DNA of 34,074 nt from positions 1-34,074 of the forward strand of contig CAZKBZ010000024.1 in the NCBI GenBank assembly GCA_964551175.1, in the 5' to 3' direction. This document shows positions 1-7,076 of this stretch, one piece after another. This DNA comes from Desulfobulbus_C sp964551175 (GTDB lineage: Bacteria; Desulfobacterota; Desulfobulbia; Desulfobulbales; Desulfobulbaceae). Both the position numbers and the translations under genes were made by a program. The notes beneath the pieces are model-generated. The model made no database searches, was not told where the DNA came from, and saw only the letters and a list, made by a program, of their open reading frames with translations. Position 1 is the first letter of the stretch, and each line of letters begins with the position of its first letter.

Positions 1-183
1 TTAATTCTGTACTTATGATCTTTGAAAATTACCATGTTTCAAGAGTCGTGCAGGAAAATGATTGTTCACGGCTGTGATGTATTTGTTACTCCGTTGGTAT
101 GCATGGATACAGCCCTCTCCCCTTTCTCCTTGTCTTTTTGTTTTTTCTACAGTACACTTTTTCATTTTTTTTACTGGAGTTTC

Positions 184-206
184 AGGTGCGGCGACGCACC
201 TTTTTT
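184..206 (+). terminator. Terminator-like hairpin just upstream of typA
   Basis: A 7-bp perfect stem (AGGTGCG paired with CGCACCT, 184-190 and 195-201) closes a GCGA tetraloop of the GNRA type and is followed by a T-run (201-206, then GTTT). This has the form of an intrinsic terminator. It ends only about 17 bases before the typA start codon, so typA transcripts must either read through it or be controlled by it, since there is hardly room for a promoter in between. It could also be the 3' end of an upstream small RNA or gene. Confidence 0.65.
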
Positions 207-222
207 GTTTACAGGAGTTGGA

Positions 223-2022
223 ATGAATCAGGATAAGATCAGAAACGTGGCGATCATTGCCCACGTTGACCACGGTAAAACTACCCTGGTTGATCAGTTA
301 TTTCGCCAGAGCGGCATGTTTCGCGATAATCAGCAGGTAGCGGAACGGCTCATGGATTCCATGGACCTTGAGCGGGAGCGTGGCATCACCATTGCTTCAA
401 AAAACGGTTCCTATCTTTATGGCGATTATAAGATTAATATTATCGATACTCCCGGCCATGCCGACTTTGGCGGCCAGGTGGAGCGCGTTCTGCGCATGGC
501 CGATGGTGCTGTCCTGCTGGTTGATGCCCAGGAAGGGCCAATGCCGCAGACTTTTTTTGTCGTTAAGAAGGCTCTGGCCGCCAACCTGCCCATCCTGCTG
601 CTGGTCAACAAGATTGACAAGGAGGCTGCCCGCTGCGAATGGGTGGTTGACCAGGTGTTTGATCTGCTTGGTCGACTGGATGCTCCGGATGCGACTCTTG
701 ATTTTCCCGTGGTCTATGGTTCGGCCAAGGAAGGATACATGGTGGCTGACCCTGATGATCCGAGGGTGCCCGGTAAGGGCCTGGAACTGATTTCAGAGAT
801 GATTGTCAACCATGTGCGGCCGCCGGCCGGTGATCCTGCAGCTCCTTTGCAGTTACAGATCAACACTATTGACTATTCGCCGTACCTGGGTCGGCTCGGT
901 ATCGGTCGCCTGGTTAACGGCAGCCTGCATTTAAATGATAACGTTGTGGTTGCCCGGCGGGATGGCTCCATCAAGCCGGTGCGCATTAACAAGATATTTG
1001 CCTTTACAGGTGATCAGCAGGTACCGGTGGAAAGTGCTTCAACCGGTGATATTGTAGCCGTGGCAGGCATGGAAGATGTTACGGTGGGAGTGACCTTTAC
1101 TGATCCGGATGATCCGCGCCCTCTGCCGCTGATTGAGATTGACCCACCTACTATTTCCATGCATTTTGTGCCCAATGATTCACCCTTTGCCGGCCAGGAT
1201 GGAAAATTTGTGACCTCACGTCATCTGGAGGAGCGTCTCAATAGGGAAACCCTGGCCGATGTTGCTCTCCAGGTGGAACCGCTTACCCAGGGAGTGGGTT
1301 TTCGGGTTTCCGGCCGCGGTGAACTGCATCTCTCGATCCTGATCGAGAAAATGCGGCGGGAAGGTTATGAGTTTCAGGTAACCCGGCCGCACGTCATCAT
1401 GCGTGAGGAGGACGGCAGAACCGTTGAACCCTACGAGGAACTGACCGTTGACGTTGATGAACAGTACCAGGGCGTGGTCATTGAAAAACTGGGTAACCTC
1501 AAAGGGATACTGACGGACATGCAGGTGGAAAACGAGATGTCCCGCATGATCTTCAAGGTGCCGACCCGGGGCCTGCTGGGCTATCGCTCCGAGTTTATGA
1601 CCGACACCCGTGGCATGGGGGTAATGAATTACGTGTTTGCCGAGTGGGGTCCCTATGCAGGTGAGCTGCAGAACCGCCAGAACGGGGTAATGATTGTGAA
1701 AGAAAACTGTACCAGCGTGGCCTATGCCCTGTTCAACCTGCAGGAGCGCGGCACCCTGTTCATCGGTCCGGGTGAGGATCTGTACAAAGGGCAGATTATC
1801 GGTGAAAACTGCCGACCGGCCGACCTGGTGGTGAACCCGGCCAAGGGCAAGAAACTGACGAACATGCGTGCCTCGGGTTCGGATGAGGCTGTTATTCTCA
1901 CCCCTCCTCTTGACATGTCCCTGGAAGACTGCATATCGTACATAAATGATGATGAATTAGTGGAGATTACGCCCAGGATTATCCGGCTGCGCAAACAGAA
2001 AAACGCCAGAATCAGGGCATAA
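223..2022 (+). CDS. typA: Translational GTPase TypA/BipA
   Basis: This is a ribosome-associated GTPase of the EF-G-like family, involved in 50S subunit assembly and in growth under stress such as cold. The ATG at 223 is chosen because AGGAG lies at 213-217 and the protein then begins directly before the G domain. The in-frame sequence upstream (from base 22) crosses the hairpin and is not protein-like. GTPase motifs are all visible: AHVDHGKTT (G1, residues 13-21), RGITI (G2), DTPGHADFGG (G3), NKIDK (G4) and SAKEG (G5). An EF-Tu-like domain 2 and the EF-G-like domains follow, with the TypA-type C-terminal domain at the end. At 599 residues it matches the usual family length. The small candidate selenoprotein gene begins 34 bases downstream on the same strand and may be cotranscribed. 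Confidence 0.97.
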   Translation: MNQDKIRNVAIIAHVDHGKTTLVDQLFRQSGMFRDNQQVAERLMDSMDLERERGITIASKNGSYLYGDYKINIIDTPGHADFGGQVERVLRMADGAVLLVDAQEGPMPQTFFVVKKALAANLPILLLVNKIDKEAARCEWVVDQVFDLLGRLDAPDATLDFPVVYGSAKEGYMVADPDDPRVPGKGLELISEMIVNHVRPPAGDPAAPLQLQINTIDYSPYLGRLGIGRLVNGSLHLNDNVVVARRDGSIKPVRINKIFAFTGDQQVPVESASTGDIVAVAGMEDVTVGVTFTDPDDPRPLPLIEIDPPTISMHFVPNDSPFAGQDGKFVTSRHLEERLNRETLADVALQVEPLTQGVGFRVSGRGELHLSILIEKMRREGYEFQVTRPHVIMREEDGRTVEPYEELTVDVDEQYQGVVIEKLGNLKGILTDMQVENEMSRMIFKVPTRGLLGYRSEFMTDTRGMGVMNYVFAEWGPYAGELQNRQNGVMIVKENCTSVAYALFNLQERGTLFIGPGEDLYKGQIIGENCRPADLVVNPAKGKKLTNMRASGSDEAVILTPPLDMSLEDCISYINDDELVEITPRIIRLRKQKNARIRA

Positions 2023-2056
2023 TTTCCCTCACGATACCTGAGATACGGTGATCAAT

Positions 2057-2218
2057 GTGAAAGAGCTGATCTATATCGGTATTGCCATAGCCTGCAGCAT
2101 TATTTTTTTTCTTCTGATCATGAAGCGCTATGGCAGTAACTGTATCCCCTGACTGCTCATGTACGGCTCTACAGGTGTGGGGCTTCTCGTGTATGTGATC
2201 CTGAAGGCATTATTTTAG
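2057..2218 (+). CDS. Candidate selenoprotein: small two-helix membrane protein with CxxU (TGA) motif
   Basis: Read with the in-frame TGA at 2150-2152 as selenocysteine, this frame encodes 53 residues ending at TAG (2216-2218). The GTG start at 2057 is preceded by GGTGA at 2047-2051; an in-frame GTG at 2048 is the alternative. Residues about 4-22 and 40-52 form two hydrophobic segments, joined by a short loop KRYGSNCIPU (about 23-32). The TGA thus sits in a Cys29-Ile-Pro-TGA32 arrangement, the CxxU redox motif common in selenoproteins. The sequence after TGA (LLMYGSTGVGLLVYVILKALF-like) remains membrane-like and highly plausible as protein. A hairpin resembling a bacterial SECIS element follows. 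No family is recognised. If TGA is a true stop, the product would be a 31-residue single-helix peptide or a nonsense-mutated relic. Function is unknown; a membrane thiol/selenol redox role is inference. Confidence 0.6.
2159..2194 (+). promoter_or_regulatory. Putative bacterial SECIS hairpin
   Basis: Bases 2165-2172 (GGCTCTAC) pair with 2177-2184 (GTGGGGCT), including G-U pairs, around an AGGT/AGGU tetraloop at 2173-2176. Bases 2159-2164 pair with 2189-2194 below a four-base bulge. The loop begins 20 bases after the TGA and has G at its second position. The bacterial SECIS consensus expects an apical loop roughly 16-37 bases downstream with a G among the first two loop bases, so spacing and loop both fit. 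Several pairs are G-U, so energy should be computed. Confidence 0.5.
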
Positions 2219-2247
2219 AGCTGTTTGCTCAATAGAGGGTGCCTTGA

Positions 2248-2273
2248 ACCGGGTTCCCTGGCTGGAACCCGGT
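2248..2273. repeat. 10-bp perfect inverted repeat between convergent genes
   Basis: ACCGGGTTCC (2248-2257) is perfectly complementary to GGAACCCGGT (2264-2273) around a CTGGCT loop. It lies 30 bases after the candidate selenoprotein stop and 57 bases from the convergent helicase gene end. There is no T-run on either side, so it is either a weak or factor-assisted terminator or a 3'-end stabilising hairpin. Confidence 0.55.
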
Positions 2274-2329
2274 ATGCATCCTGATGATGGTTGCGCGCTC
2301 TGTTTTCCTGTATCATACAAGTTGGAGAG

Positions 2330-3571
2330 TTAAGCCCGCTGATGGGCTGATTTACCGCGGTTGTTGCGTCTTGCCCTTGATTTGCCTTTTGCTTTTTTGG
2401 GTGTATAGCTTCCGGTTCGTCTTCCGGATGGTGAAGGACAGGCAGTATCAAGCCCGCAATCAAAATCAGCAACAGTTTCCCGGCGTATTTTACGGCCCAG
2501 GTTGCGCTCAACCATCTGAATGATCCTGCCGTCGGCAGCGGTCATGAACGTACATGCTTCACCGCTCTGTTCGGCCCTGCCGGTTCGTCCGGTTCTGTGG
2601 GTGTAAGCCTCCGCAGTATCGGGAACATCGTAGTTGACCACATGGGAGATACCGGAAACATCAATTCCTCTTGCGGCAATATCAGTTGCAACCAGAATGT
2701 TGAACCTTCCGGTTCTGAAACCATCCATGGCCCGTTTTCTCTGGTTTTGCGACAGGTTCCCCTGGAGTGATGTAGCCCTGAGGCCGGCCTTCTGCAGCTG
2801 CCTGGCAAGGTTTTTCGCCTTGTGTTTTGTTCGAGTGAAAACAAGGGTGTAGTCCATTTTGTTCTGCTGCAGGATATTTTTCAGCAACGCTGTTTTGCGT
2901 GCCTGCGCTACCTGGTAAAGGACATGACTGATAGTCGCCGCCGGTTTCTCAAAATCAACCTGGACAGTGACATGATCCGACAGGATCTCTTCAACAAGGT
3001 GCCGGATTGCGTTCGGCATGGTTGCGGAAAAAACCATGGATTGTCTTTTCTGCGGGACATGCTTGAGAATGCGGCGGATGTCAGGCAAAAAGCCCTGGTC
3101 AAACATCTGATCCGCCTCATCAAGGATCAGCACCTCGATATCCGCCAGATCAATACTCCTGCTGTTGATATGATCAAGCAGCCGCCCCGGACAGGCTACA
3201 GCGATTTCCACTCCGCTTTTGATCTGTCTGATCTGGCCGGCCTTGCTGACTCCACCGTAGATTGTACAGCTGCGCAGACCGGTTCTGCCGGCCATCTGTT
3301 TGATATTTTCATGGATCTGCTCGGCCAGTTCCCTGGTGGGGGTGAGAATCAGGGTCCGGATTTTTTTCCGGGGTTTCTGCTGCAGTCTTTGCAGGGTGGG
3401 CAGGACAAATGCCGCTGTTTTACCGGTACCGGTCTGGGCAAGGCCCAGCAGATCCCGACCATCCAGAAGATGCGGTATAGCCTGCTTTTGAATGGGTGTG
3501 GGTACGGTATAGCCGCATTTCTGAACAGCTTCGGCTATGGCCGGGCTGAAATTAAATTCACTGAAATTCAT
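2330..3571 (-). CDS. rhlE: DEAD-box RNA helicase, RhlE-like
   Basis: An ATP-dependent RNA helicase, probably acting in ribosome assembly or RNA unwinding at low temperature. The start at 3571 (MNFSEFNF) has AAGGAG a few bases upstream (about 3575-3580); a frame extension to 3601 lacks support. The motifs occur in order: the Q motif region (TPIQKQAIP), AQTGTGKT (motif I), PTREL (Ia), DEAD (II), SAT (III), ARGID (V) and HRTGRTGR (VI). The last 30 or so residues are rich in Lys/Arg and lack a defined domain, as in RhlE. At 413 residues it matches the short RhlE type. It lies downstream of a small RRM gene on the same strand, a pairing that suggests a shared cold-stress RNA function. RhlE rather than another DEAD paralogue is a likely but not certain assignment. 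Confidence 0.92.
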   Translation of the reverse strand: MNFSEFNFSPAIAEAVQKCGYTVPTPIQKQAIPHLLDGRDLLGLAQTGTGKTAAFVLPTLQRLQQKPRKKIRTLILTPTRELAEQIHENIKQMAGRTGLRSCTIYGGVSKAGQIRQIKSGVEIAVACPGRLLDHINSRSIDLADIEVLILDEADQMFDQGFLPDIRRILKHVPQKRQSMVFSATMPNAIRHLVEEILSDHVTVQVDFEKPAATISHVLYQVAQARKTALLKNILQQNKMDYTLVFTRTKHKAKNLARQLQKAGLRATSLQGNLSQNQRKRAMDGFRTGRFNILVATDIAARGIDVSGISHVVNYDVPDTAEAYTHRTGRTGRAEQSGEACTFMTAADGRIIQMVERNLGRKIRRETVADFDCGLDTACPSPSGRRTGSYTPKKAKGKSRARRNNRGKSAHQRA

Positions 3572-3684
3572 ATAACTCCTTAAAATAGCTCTATTGAGCA
3601 TGTTTGTATCCTGACCGCGTCGTCAAAGTAATGATGAGAAGAGGCCTGAGGAAAAAATTGTTGTGTCTGGTGAGTTGAAAAAAA

Positions 3685-3702
3685 CAAAAAACCCAAGGTG
3701 GG
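3685..3702 (-). terminator. Weak terminator candidate after the RRM gene
   Basis: Read on the minus strand, CCCA-CCT-TGGG (3702-3692) is a short 4-bp stem followed by TTTTTT, G and a further T-run. The stem is weak, so partial readthrough to the helicase gene is possible. Confidence 0.3.
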
Positions 3703-3812
3703 AACTTCCGGTTATACCAGGAACAGGACAATTTCCTGATTGTGCCGGGGCGGTAATTTTCAAAATGTTACTGCATGGATAAACTTCCAGCCATCATTGA
3801 GATGGAAGACCC

Positions 3813-4079
3813 TTATCTGCGACGGGCTCCTTTTTTCTTGCGTGCCTTGGCTTCGTTACAGACAAGTGTACGATGTTTATATTCTTTGCCGTTCAGATCT
3901 TCCATGGCTTTATGTCCCTCACTTCTGGTAGCCATTTCCACGAAACCAAAACCTTTAGACTGTCCTGTATAATGGTCGGTTATCAGTTTTGCACTGACAA
4001 TGTCTCCGTAGCTGCTGAATAAACCGGAGAGTTCAGTCTCGGTAATGTCATAGGGAAGGCTTCCGATAAAAAGTTTCAT
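3813..4079 (-). CDS. Small RRM RNA-binding protein
   Basis: An 88-residue protein made of one RNA recognition motif plus a short basic tail. RNP2 is LFIGSL (residues 3-8) and RNP1 is KGFGFVEM (about 43-50), both with the aromatic residues that stack on RNA. The C-terminus is RKKKGARRR. AAGGAG lies at a good distance upstream of the ATG at 4079. Such stand-alone bacterial RRM proteins occur in cyanobacteria and several proteobacterial groups and are often cold-induced. Here the gene has a strong promoter, a leader of over 100 bases, and a DEAD-box helicase as its downstream neighbour. Those features fit cold-responsive RNA metabolism, but no target RNA can be named. Confidence 0.93.
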   Translation of the reverse strand: MKLFIGSLPYDITETELSGLFSSYGDIVSAKLITDHYTGQSKGFGFVEMATRSEGHKAMEDLNGKEYKHRTLVCNEAKARKKKGARRR

Positions 4080-4201
4080 GCTGTATCTCCTTGATAAGTA
4101 ATCAGCAGAAACTTTAAAGGCATCACGGATGCTGGAAGAGCAAACAGAACATCATATGATAACAAAGAAAATGCTTAGACTTAACTGAAAGTAAATTTGA
4201 C

Positions 4202-4230
4202 ATTATACAGGGGATTGTTCAGTTATGCAA
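4202..4230 (-). promoter_or_regulatory. Sigma-70-type promoter of the RRM gene
   Basis: On the minus strand, TTGCAT (4230-4225) and TATAAT (4207-4202) are separated by exactly 17 bases. Transcription would begin near 4195, giving a leader of roughly 115 bases before the RRM start, which is long enough for post-transcriptional control of the cold-shock type. Confidence 0.65.
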
Positions 4231-4254
4231 TAAAATAAGAATTAATATCCTTTT

Positions 4255-4698
4255 TTAGTATTTGCCGCTGAAATAATCATCAACAATTGTTGCATGGTCA
4301 AAGACCAGTCCGGGCAGGTTATCCCGGGAAAAAATCCGGGCCTGCAGTGCATCGTCCAGCCCCTGGGGTGTACCGTTTGCTCTGGCAATAAATACGGTTG
4401 AAGCCGTATGCTGGCGCGGATCACGATCCGGGGTTGAGTAGGTATGGAACTGACGCACAAGGGACACATCCAGCCCGGTTTCCTCCTTTGCCTCCCGCAG
4501 GGCAGCATGCTCATAGCTCTCACCGTAATCGACAAAACCTCCGGGCAGGGCCCAGCCATGGGGTGGATTCCTGCGTTCGATAAGGACAATCCCCCCTTCA
4601 ATCTCGATGATGATGTCCACCGTGGGGACAGGGTTTTTGTACACAGGTATGCTGGTACCACATGCCGGGCATTTCATTGTACCTTCTGCTACAGACAT
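4255..4698 (-). CDS. Nudix hydrolase
   Basis: A 147-residue pyrophosphohydrolase of the Nudix superfamily, which cleaves nucleoside diphosphates linked to another group; the substrate cannot be read from the sequence. The Nudix box GX5EX7REX2EEXG is intact (starting GGFVDYGESYEHAALREAKE, then ETG). A single CPAC pair near the N-terminus (about residues 9-12) resembles half of a zinc ribbon. The start at 4698 overlaps the end of the upstream nucleotidase gene by 10 bases and has AGGAG 11 bases upstream; a second Met seven residues later is possible. The overlap implies cotranscription and a shared nucleotide-metabolism or housecleaning role. Confidence 0.93.
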   Translation of the reverse strand: MSVAEGTMKCPACGTSIPVYKNPVPTVDIIIEIEGGIVLIERRNPPHGWALPGGFVDYGESYEHAALREAKEETGLDVSLVRQFHTYSTPDRDPRQHTASTVFIARANGTPQGLDDALQARIFSRDNLPGLVFDHATIVDDYFSGKY

Positions 4699-5330
4699 AA
4701 TGATCTGATCTCCTGCCAGGAGTTGACTGAAGGGAGGTGGTGGCGGTTCTGGTTCCAGGGCTGGGAAAAAACAATGGGTTGAATGCCGGCTTCCCGGAGC
4801 TGGACACAGGTTTCAGCACGGTCATCAATAAAATAGCGGAGTCCCTGGTTGAGAATATGGCGGGGTTTATCATCATGGGCACCCATGGCGACCACCCTGA
4901 TTTTCGGCAGAGTGGTCGCGGGCAACATGCTTTCAAGCCAGTCATGCACTGGTCCGGGACAGGGACGGGCCGTGATCAAGGTGAGTACGGCCATGTCAGC
5001 CAGTTCACAGAGAACGTCAACTGCATCGGGCATGGGCTGCAGGCCGGTGCTGATGGAATCTTCCAGCACTCTCCTGAAAATAGTGTCAATGATTTCCGGA
5101 TCTACATCCAGACATTCTTGCACTTCAAAGTTGGTAATGTCTTCTTTCCGGATATCACAGAGACCATACTCTTCGCAGGCCAGCCGCAGGAAGGTCTCTG
5201 CCGTGTCGGCAATCACTCCGTCAAAGTCAAAGCCGAGCAGGCCTGGATCTATTGGCAACCCATCAATGGAGTTGTCTTCAGGTCGTATCTGGTGCCACAT
5301 ACGTTGCAAATACGGAGATGGGTTGCGCAC
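4689..5330 (-). CDS. HAD-superfamily phosphatase, 5'(3')-deoxyribonucleotidase-like
   Basis: A HAD-fold protein with the catalytic motif I near residues 34-40 (FDFDGVIADT region, nucleophile Asp followed by Asp+2), motif II Thr in TLITARP and a motif III/IV region ending in YFIDDR. The layout resembles the NT5C deoxyribonucleotidase-like family. The annotated start is a GTG at 5330; an ATG at 5300 (MWHQIRP) is an alternative, and neither has a good Shine-Dalgarno sequence. Its last codons overlap the Nudix gene. No promoter is clear in the 58 bases between it and the exported OB-fold gene upstream, so the three may be cotranscribed. The substrate is uncertain. Confidence 0.75.
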   Translation of the reverse strand: MRNPSPYLQRMWHQIRPEDNSIDGLPIDPGLLGFDFDGVIADTAETFLRLACEEYGLCDIRKEDITNFEVQECLDVDPEIIDTIFRRVLEDSISTGLQPMPDAVDVLCELADMAVLTLITARPCPGPVHDWLESMLPATTLPKIRVVAMGAHDDKPRHILNQGLRYFIDDRAETCVQLREAGIQPIVFSQPWNQNRHHLPSVNSWQEIRSLCL

Positions 5331-5388
5331 AAGCCGGACCGGTTGAATTGATGAAACAGATCACCGGAACAGGTTCTATGCAGCACTC

Positions 5389-6243
5389 TTACTCCTTGAC
5401 TTCAGCGTCCTCGATGATCACTTCATATTTGTAGCCGGCACCAAAGTCTTTATTCGCATGCAGGGTACCTTCAATAACCACGATGGCATCCTTTTCCGGT
5501 ACGGCCATGGTGGTGACAACCAGGTCATGGGTGTTTTTCATGGGATTGCCGGTTCCATCCTGGAGGTGAATCCAGTTTTTACCCATGATCATCCTGGATA
5601 CCTTCATGACCTTACCGCGGACCTTTACCTTTTTGTTGTCCAGCTCTTTGGCCTTGTCAAAGCATTCACCGATCGTCTGGGCATTGTCACCGGTTGCCTT
5701 GTCTACTTTGATTTCTGCAGCAGGAACAATGGCGGTGGTGGACCCGCCGGAAGCCTGGGGAACAGCAGCACTCCCCATGGCGCCGCCGGCAGCATGGGGA
5801 TTTGCTCCACCGGCTTCAGCCTGCAGGGCGGCAGCAAAACTTGAACCACCCATGGCACCGCCCATGGCAGCCTTCTTTTTGGGGCTGTCGGGTTTGCTCG
5901 GATCGTTAAGACCGGAAGAGAAGATGATGACGTCAAAGGTTTTATTCAGGGTCTTGGACTCGAAGTCCGTCATGGCCATGCCCGGATTGGCCAGCACTTC
6001 CTGTCCGACTTCAATTTTTGACTCCGGAATGGCCACCCATATTTTTCCCTCGGGAGCGTCAACTCTGATATAGGTATAACCGGCAGCATTCATGGTTTCC
6101 AGAACCTTGCCCTTGATCGGTTTGCCGTCCATGTTGACGGAAGACGCTGCAGGTGCAGCCGTTTTCTTCTCTTCAGCCAGAACCGGTCCGGTAAGCAGCA
6201 GGGTCAAAGCCAGAGCGGCCGGGATGAAACAGGTATACTTCAT
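5389..6243 (-). CDS. Exported double OB-fold protein, NrfJ-like
   Basis: A 284-residue exported protein. Residues 1-23 form a signal peptide ending VLA-EE. Residues about 40-110 contain a small beta-rich unit (GKVLETMNAAGYTYIRV ... IWVAIPE) of the kind annotated as NrfJ-related. About 120-175 is a Gly/Ala/Met/Pro-rich low-complexity linker. Residues 190-284 hold a second OB-like unit (VKVRGKVMKVSR ... WIHLQDGTG ... VVIEGTL). AAGGAG sits 8 bases before the ATG. Such proteins are frequent in anaerobic sulfate and metal reducers, often near nitrite reductase or cytochromes, but no such genes are adjacent here. Function is unknown; periplasmic ligand or protein binding is inference. Confidence 0.75.
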   Translation of the reverse strand: MKYTCFIPAALALTLLLTGPVLAEEKKTAAPAASSVNMDGKPIKGKVLETMNAAGYTYIRVDAPEGKIWVAIPESKIEVGQEVLANPGMAMTDFESKTLNKTFDVIIFSSGLNDPSKPDSPKKKAAMGGAMGGSSFAAALQAEAGGANPHAAGGAMGSAAVPQASGGSTTAIVPAAEIKVDKATGDNAQTIGECFDKAKELDNKKVKVRGKVMKVSRMIMGKNWIHLQDGTGNPMKNTHDLVVTTMAVPEKDAIVVIEGTLHANKDFGAGYKYEVIIEDAEVKE

Positions 6244-6542
6244 GATCTGATCTCCTTAAAAAATATAATAATTAAAAAATGATAACCATGCTCAAGAAGA
6301 GGGCAACGGTTAACGTTGTCAATAAAATACAATGTGCTGCATAGTTATAAGATCTTGATACTCCTCTGTCAACAGAACTCAGGAGGAGAGCTAAAAGTTC
6401 ACCAGCACCCCATCAGCTTGCGCTCAAACTCCACGACACACGGGCTGTACGATCGCAAGCTTGGATCACGCACTGCTGATGTACTGGAAAAGTATTTACA
6501 TGCTGTCGGGAATATCAAGGGTACAGCAACAGTGGTGAACGG
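6244..6542. other. 299-base intergenic region without a convincing gene
   Basis: It separates the GDSL hydrolase gene end from the start of the NrfJ-like gene. A + strand open frame exists (6316-6597) but its sequence is not protein-like and runs into the hydrolase gene. A TTGACA is present on the minus strand (6322-6317) but no good -10 follows at 16-18 bases. CTCCTC (6361-6366) can pair with GAGGAG (6383-6388) with a 16-base loop and no T-run. No RNA gene was recognised. Confidence 0.5.
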
Positions 6543-7076
6543 TTACGACGAGAGAGCCTCCAGGTGTTTCCTGATCTCGTCGGCCCACACCTGGTAGCCG
6601 AGGGTTGACAGGTGGACACCGTCCGCCATGAAGCAGGGTCTGGTAATGGGTAGACATTGTTCAGTGTAGGCAGGGACCATGTCCAGGAACAGGCAGCCGC
6701 TTTGCTCTGCAATATCCTGCAGTTCCAGGTTTGTCTCCGCAATCGTCTCAGACAGCCCGTAAACTGCCATGGGCATGATGGAGTTCAGGGTGATTCTGCT
6801 GTCGGGACAGAGAGAGGAGAGTCGTGGCAGCATACTTCTGAAGATGGAGGGAAAGAAACGGTTGCCCATGAGCAGGTTATTGGTACCGGACATGATAAGA
6901 ATATGATCAAAATCAGGGGCTGTTTCTATCTCCATACCCAGGCGGGCGGCCAGTTCCTCCACAAATTCGCCCGCATAACCCCGGTTGATTACCTGGATAT
7001 CGGGCAGCAGTTCCTGCCAGTCACCCCACTCCACAAGTGAGTCCCCAAGCATCAGCAGTGTCTGTATTGTACTCAA
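6543..7076 (-). CDS. SGNH/GDSL hydrolase
   Basis: An esterase/lipase-type hydrolase with all SGNH blocks: GDSL (residues 11-14, nucleophile Ser13), Gly in RGYAG (block II), SGTNN with Asn (block III) and DGVHLS with catalytic Asp and His (block V). The chosen start is a TTG at 7076, because GAGGAGG lies 8-14 bases before it and the codon overlaps the glgX stop as TTGA, a translational-coupling arrangement. A longer frame to 7109 would begin inside glgX without support. The product is 177 residues and no signal peptide is seen, so it is probably cytoplasmic. The link to glycogen metabolism, perhaps deacylation of a sugar ester, is inferred only from coupling. Confidence 0.88.
   Translation of the reverse strand: MSTIQTLLMLGDSLVEWGDWQELLPDIQVINRGYAGEFVEELAARLGMEIETAPDFDHILIMSGTNNLLMGNRFFPSIFRSMLPRLSSLCPDSRITLNSIMPMAVYGLSETIAETNLELQDIAEQSGCLFLDMVPAYTEQCLPITRPCFMADGVHLSTLGYQVWADEIRKHLEALSS

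Noticed and set aside
22..222. 67-residue N-terminal extension of TypA in frame
   Set aside because: It crosses a terminator hairpin, reads as low-quality sequence, and the ATG at 223 has AGGAG and gives the normal TypA N-terminus.
2153..2218. Separate short gene starting at ATG 2159
   Set aside because: It is in the same frame as the preceding gene, has no ribosome binding site, and is better explained as the C-terminal part after a recoded TGA.
2822..3583. 253-residue open frame antisense to the helicase
   Set aside because: Shadow of the real helicase gene, no domain and no credible ribosome binding site.
4699..6258. The same AGGAGATCAGATCAT-like sequence upstream of both the Nudix gene and the NrfJ-like gene
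   Set aside because: It is mainly the Shine-Dalgarno sequence plus a short match at 4700-4713 and 6242-6254; two copies without symmetry do not establish a regulatory site.
6300..6322. TTGACA and a near-palindrome (around 6306-6318) as a promoter or operator for the NrfJ-like gene
   Set aside because: There is no acceptable -10 at 16-18 bases and the palindrome is imperfect, so it was not listed as a site.
6316..6597. 93-residue + strand open frame in the 6.3-6.5 kb intergenic region
   Set aside because: No ribosome binding site, unlike-protein composition, and it runs into the antisense of the GDSL gene.
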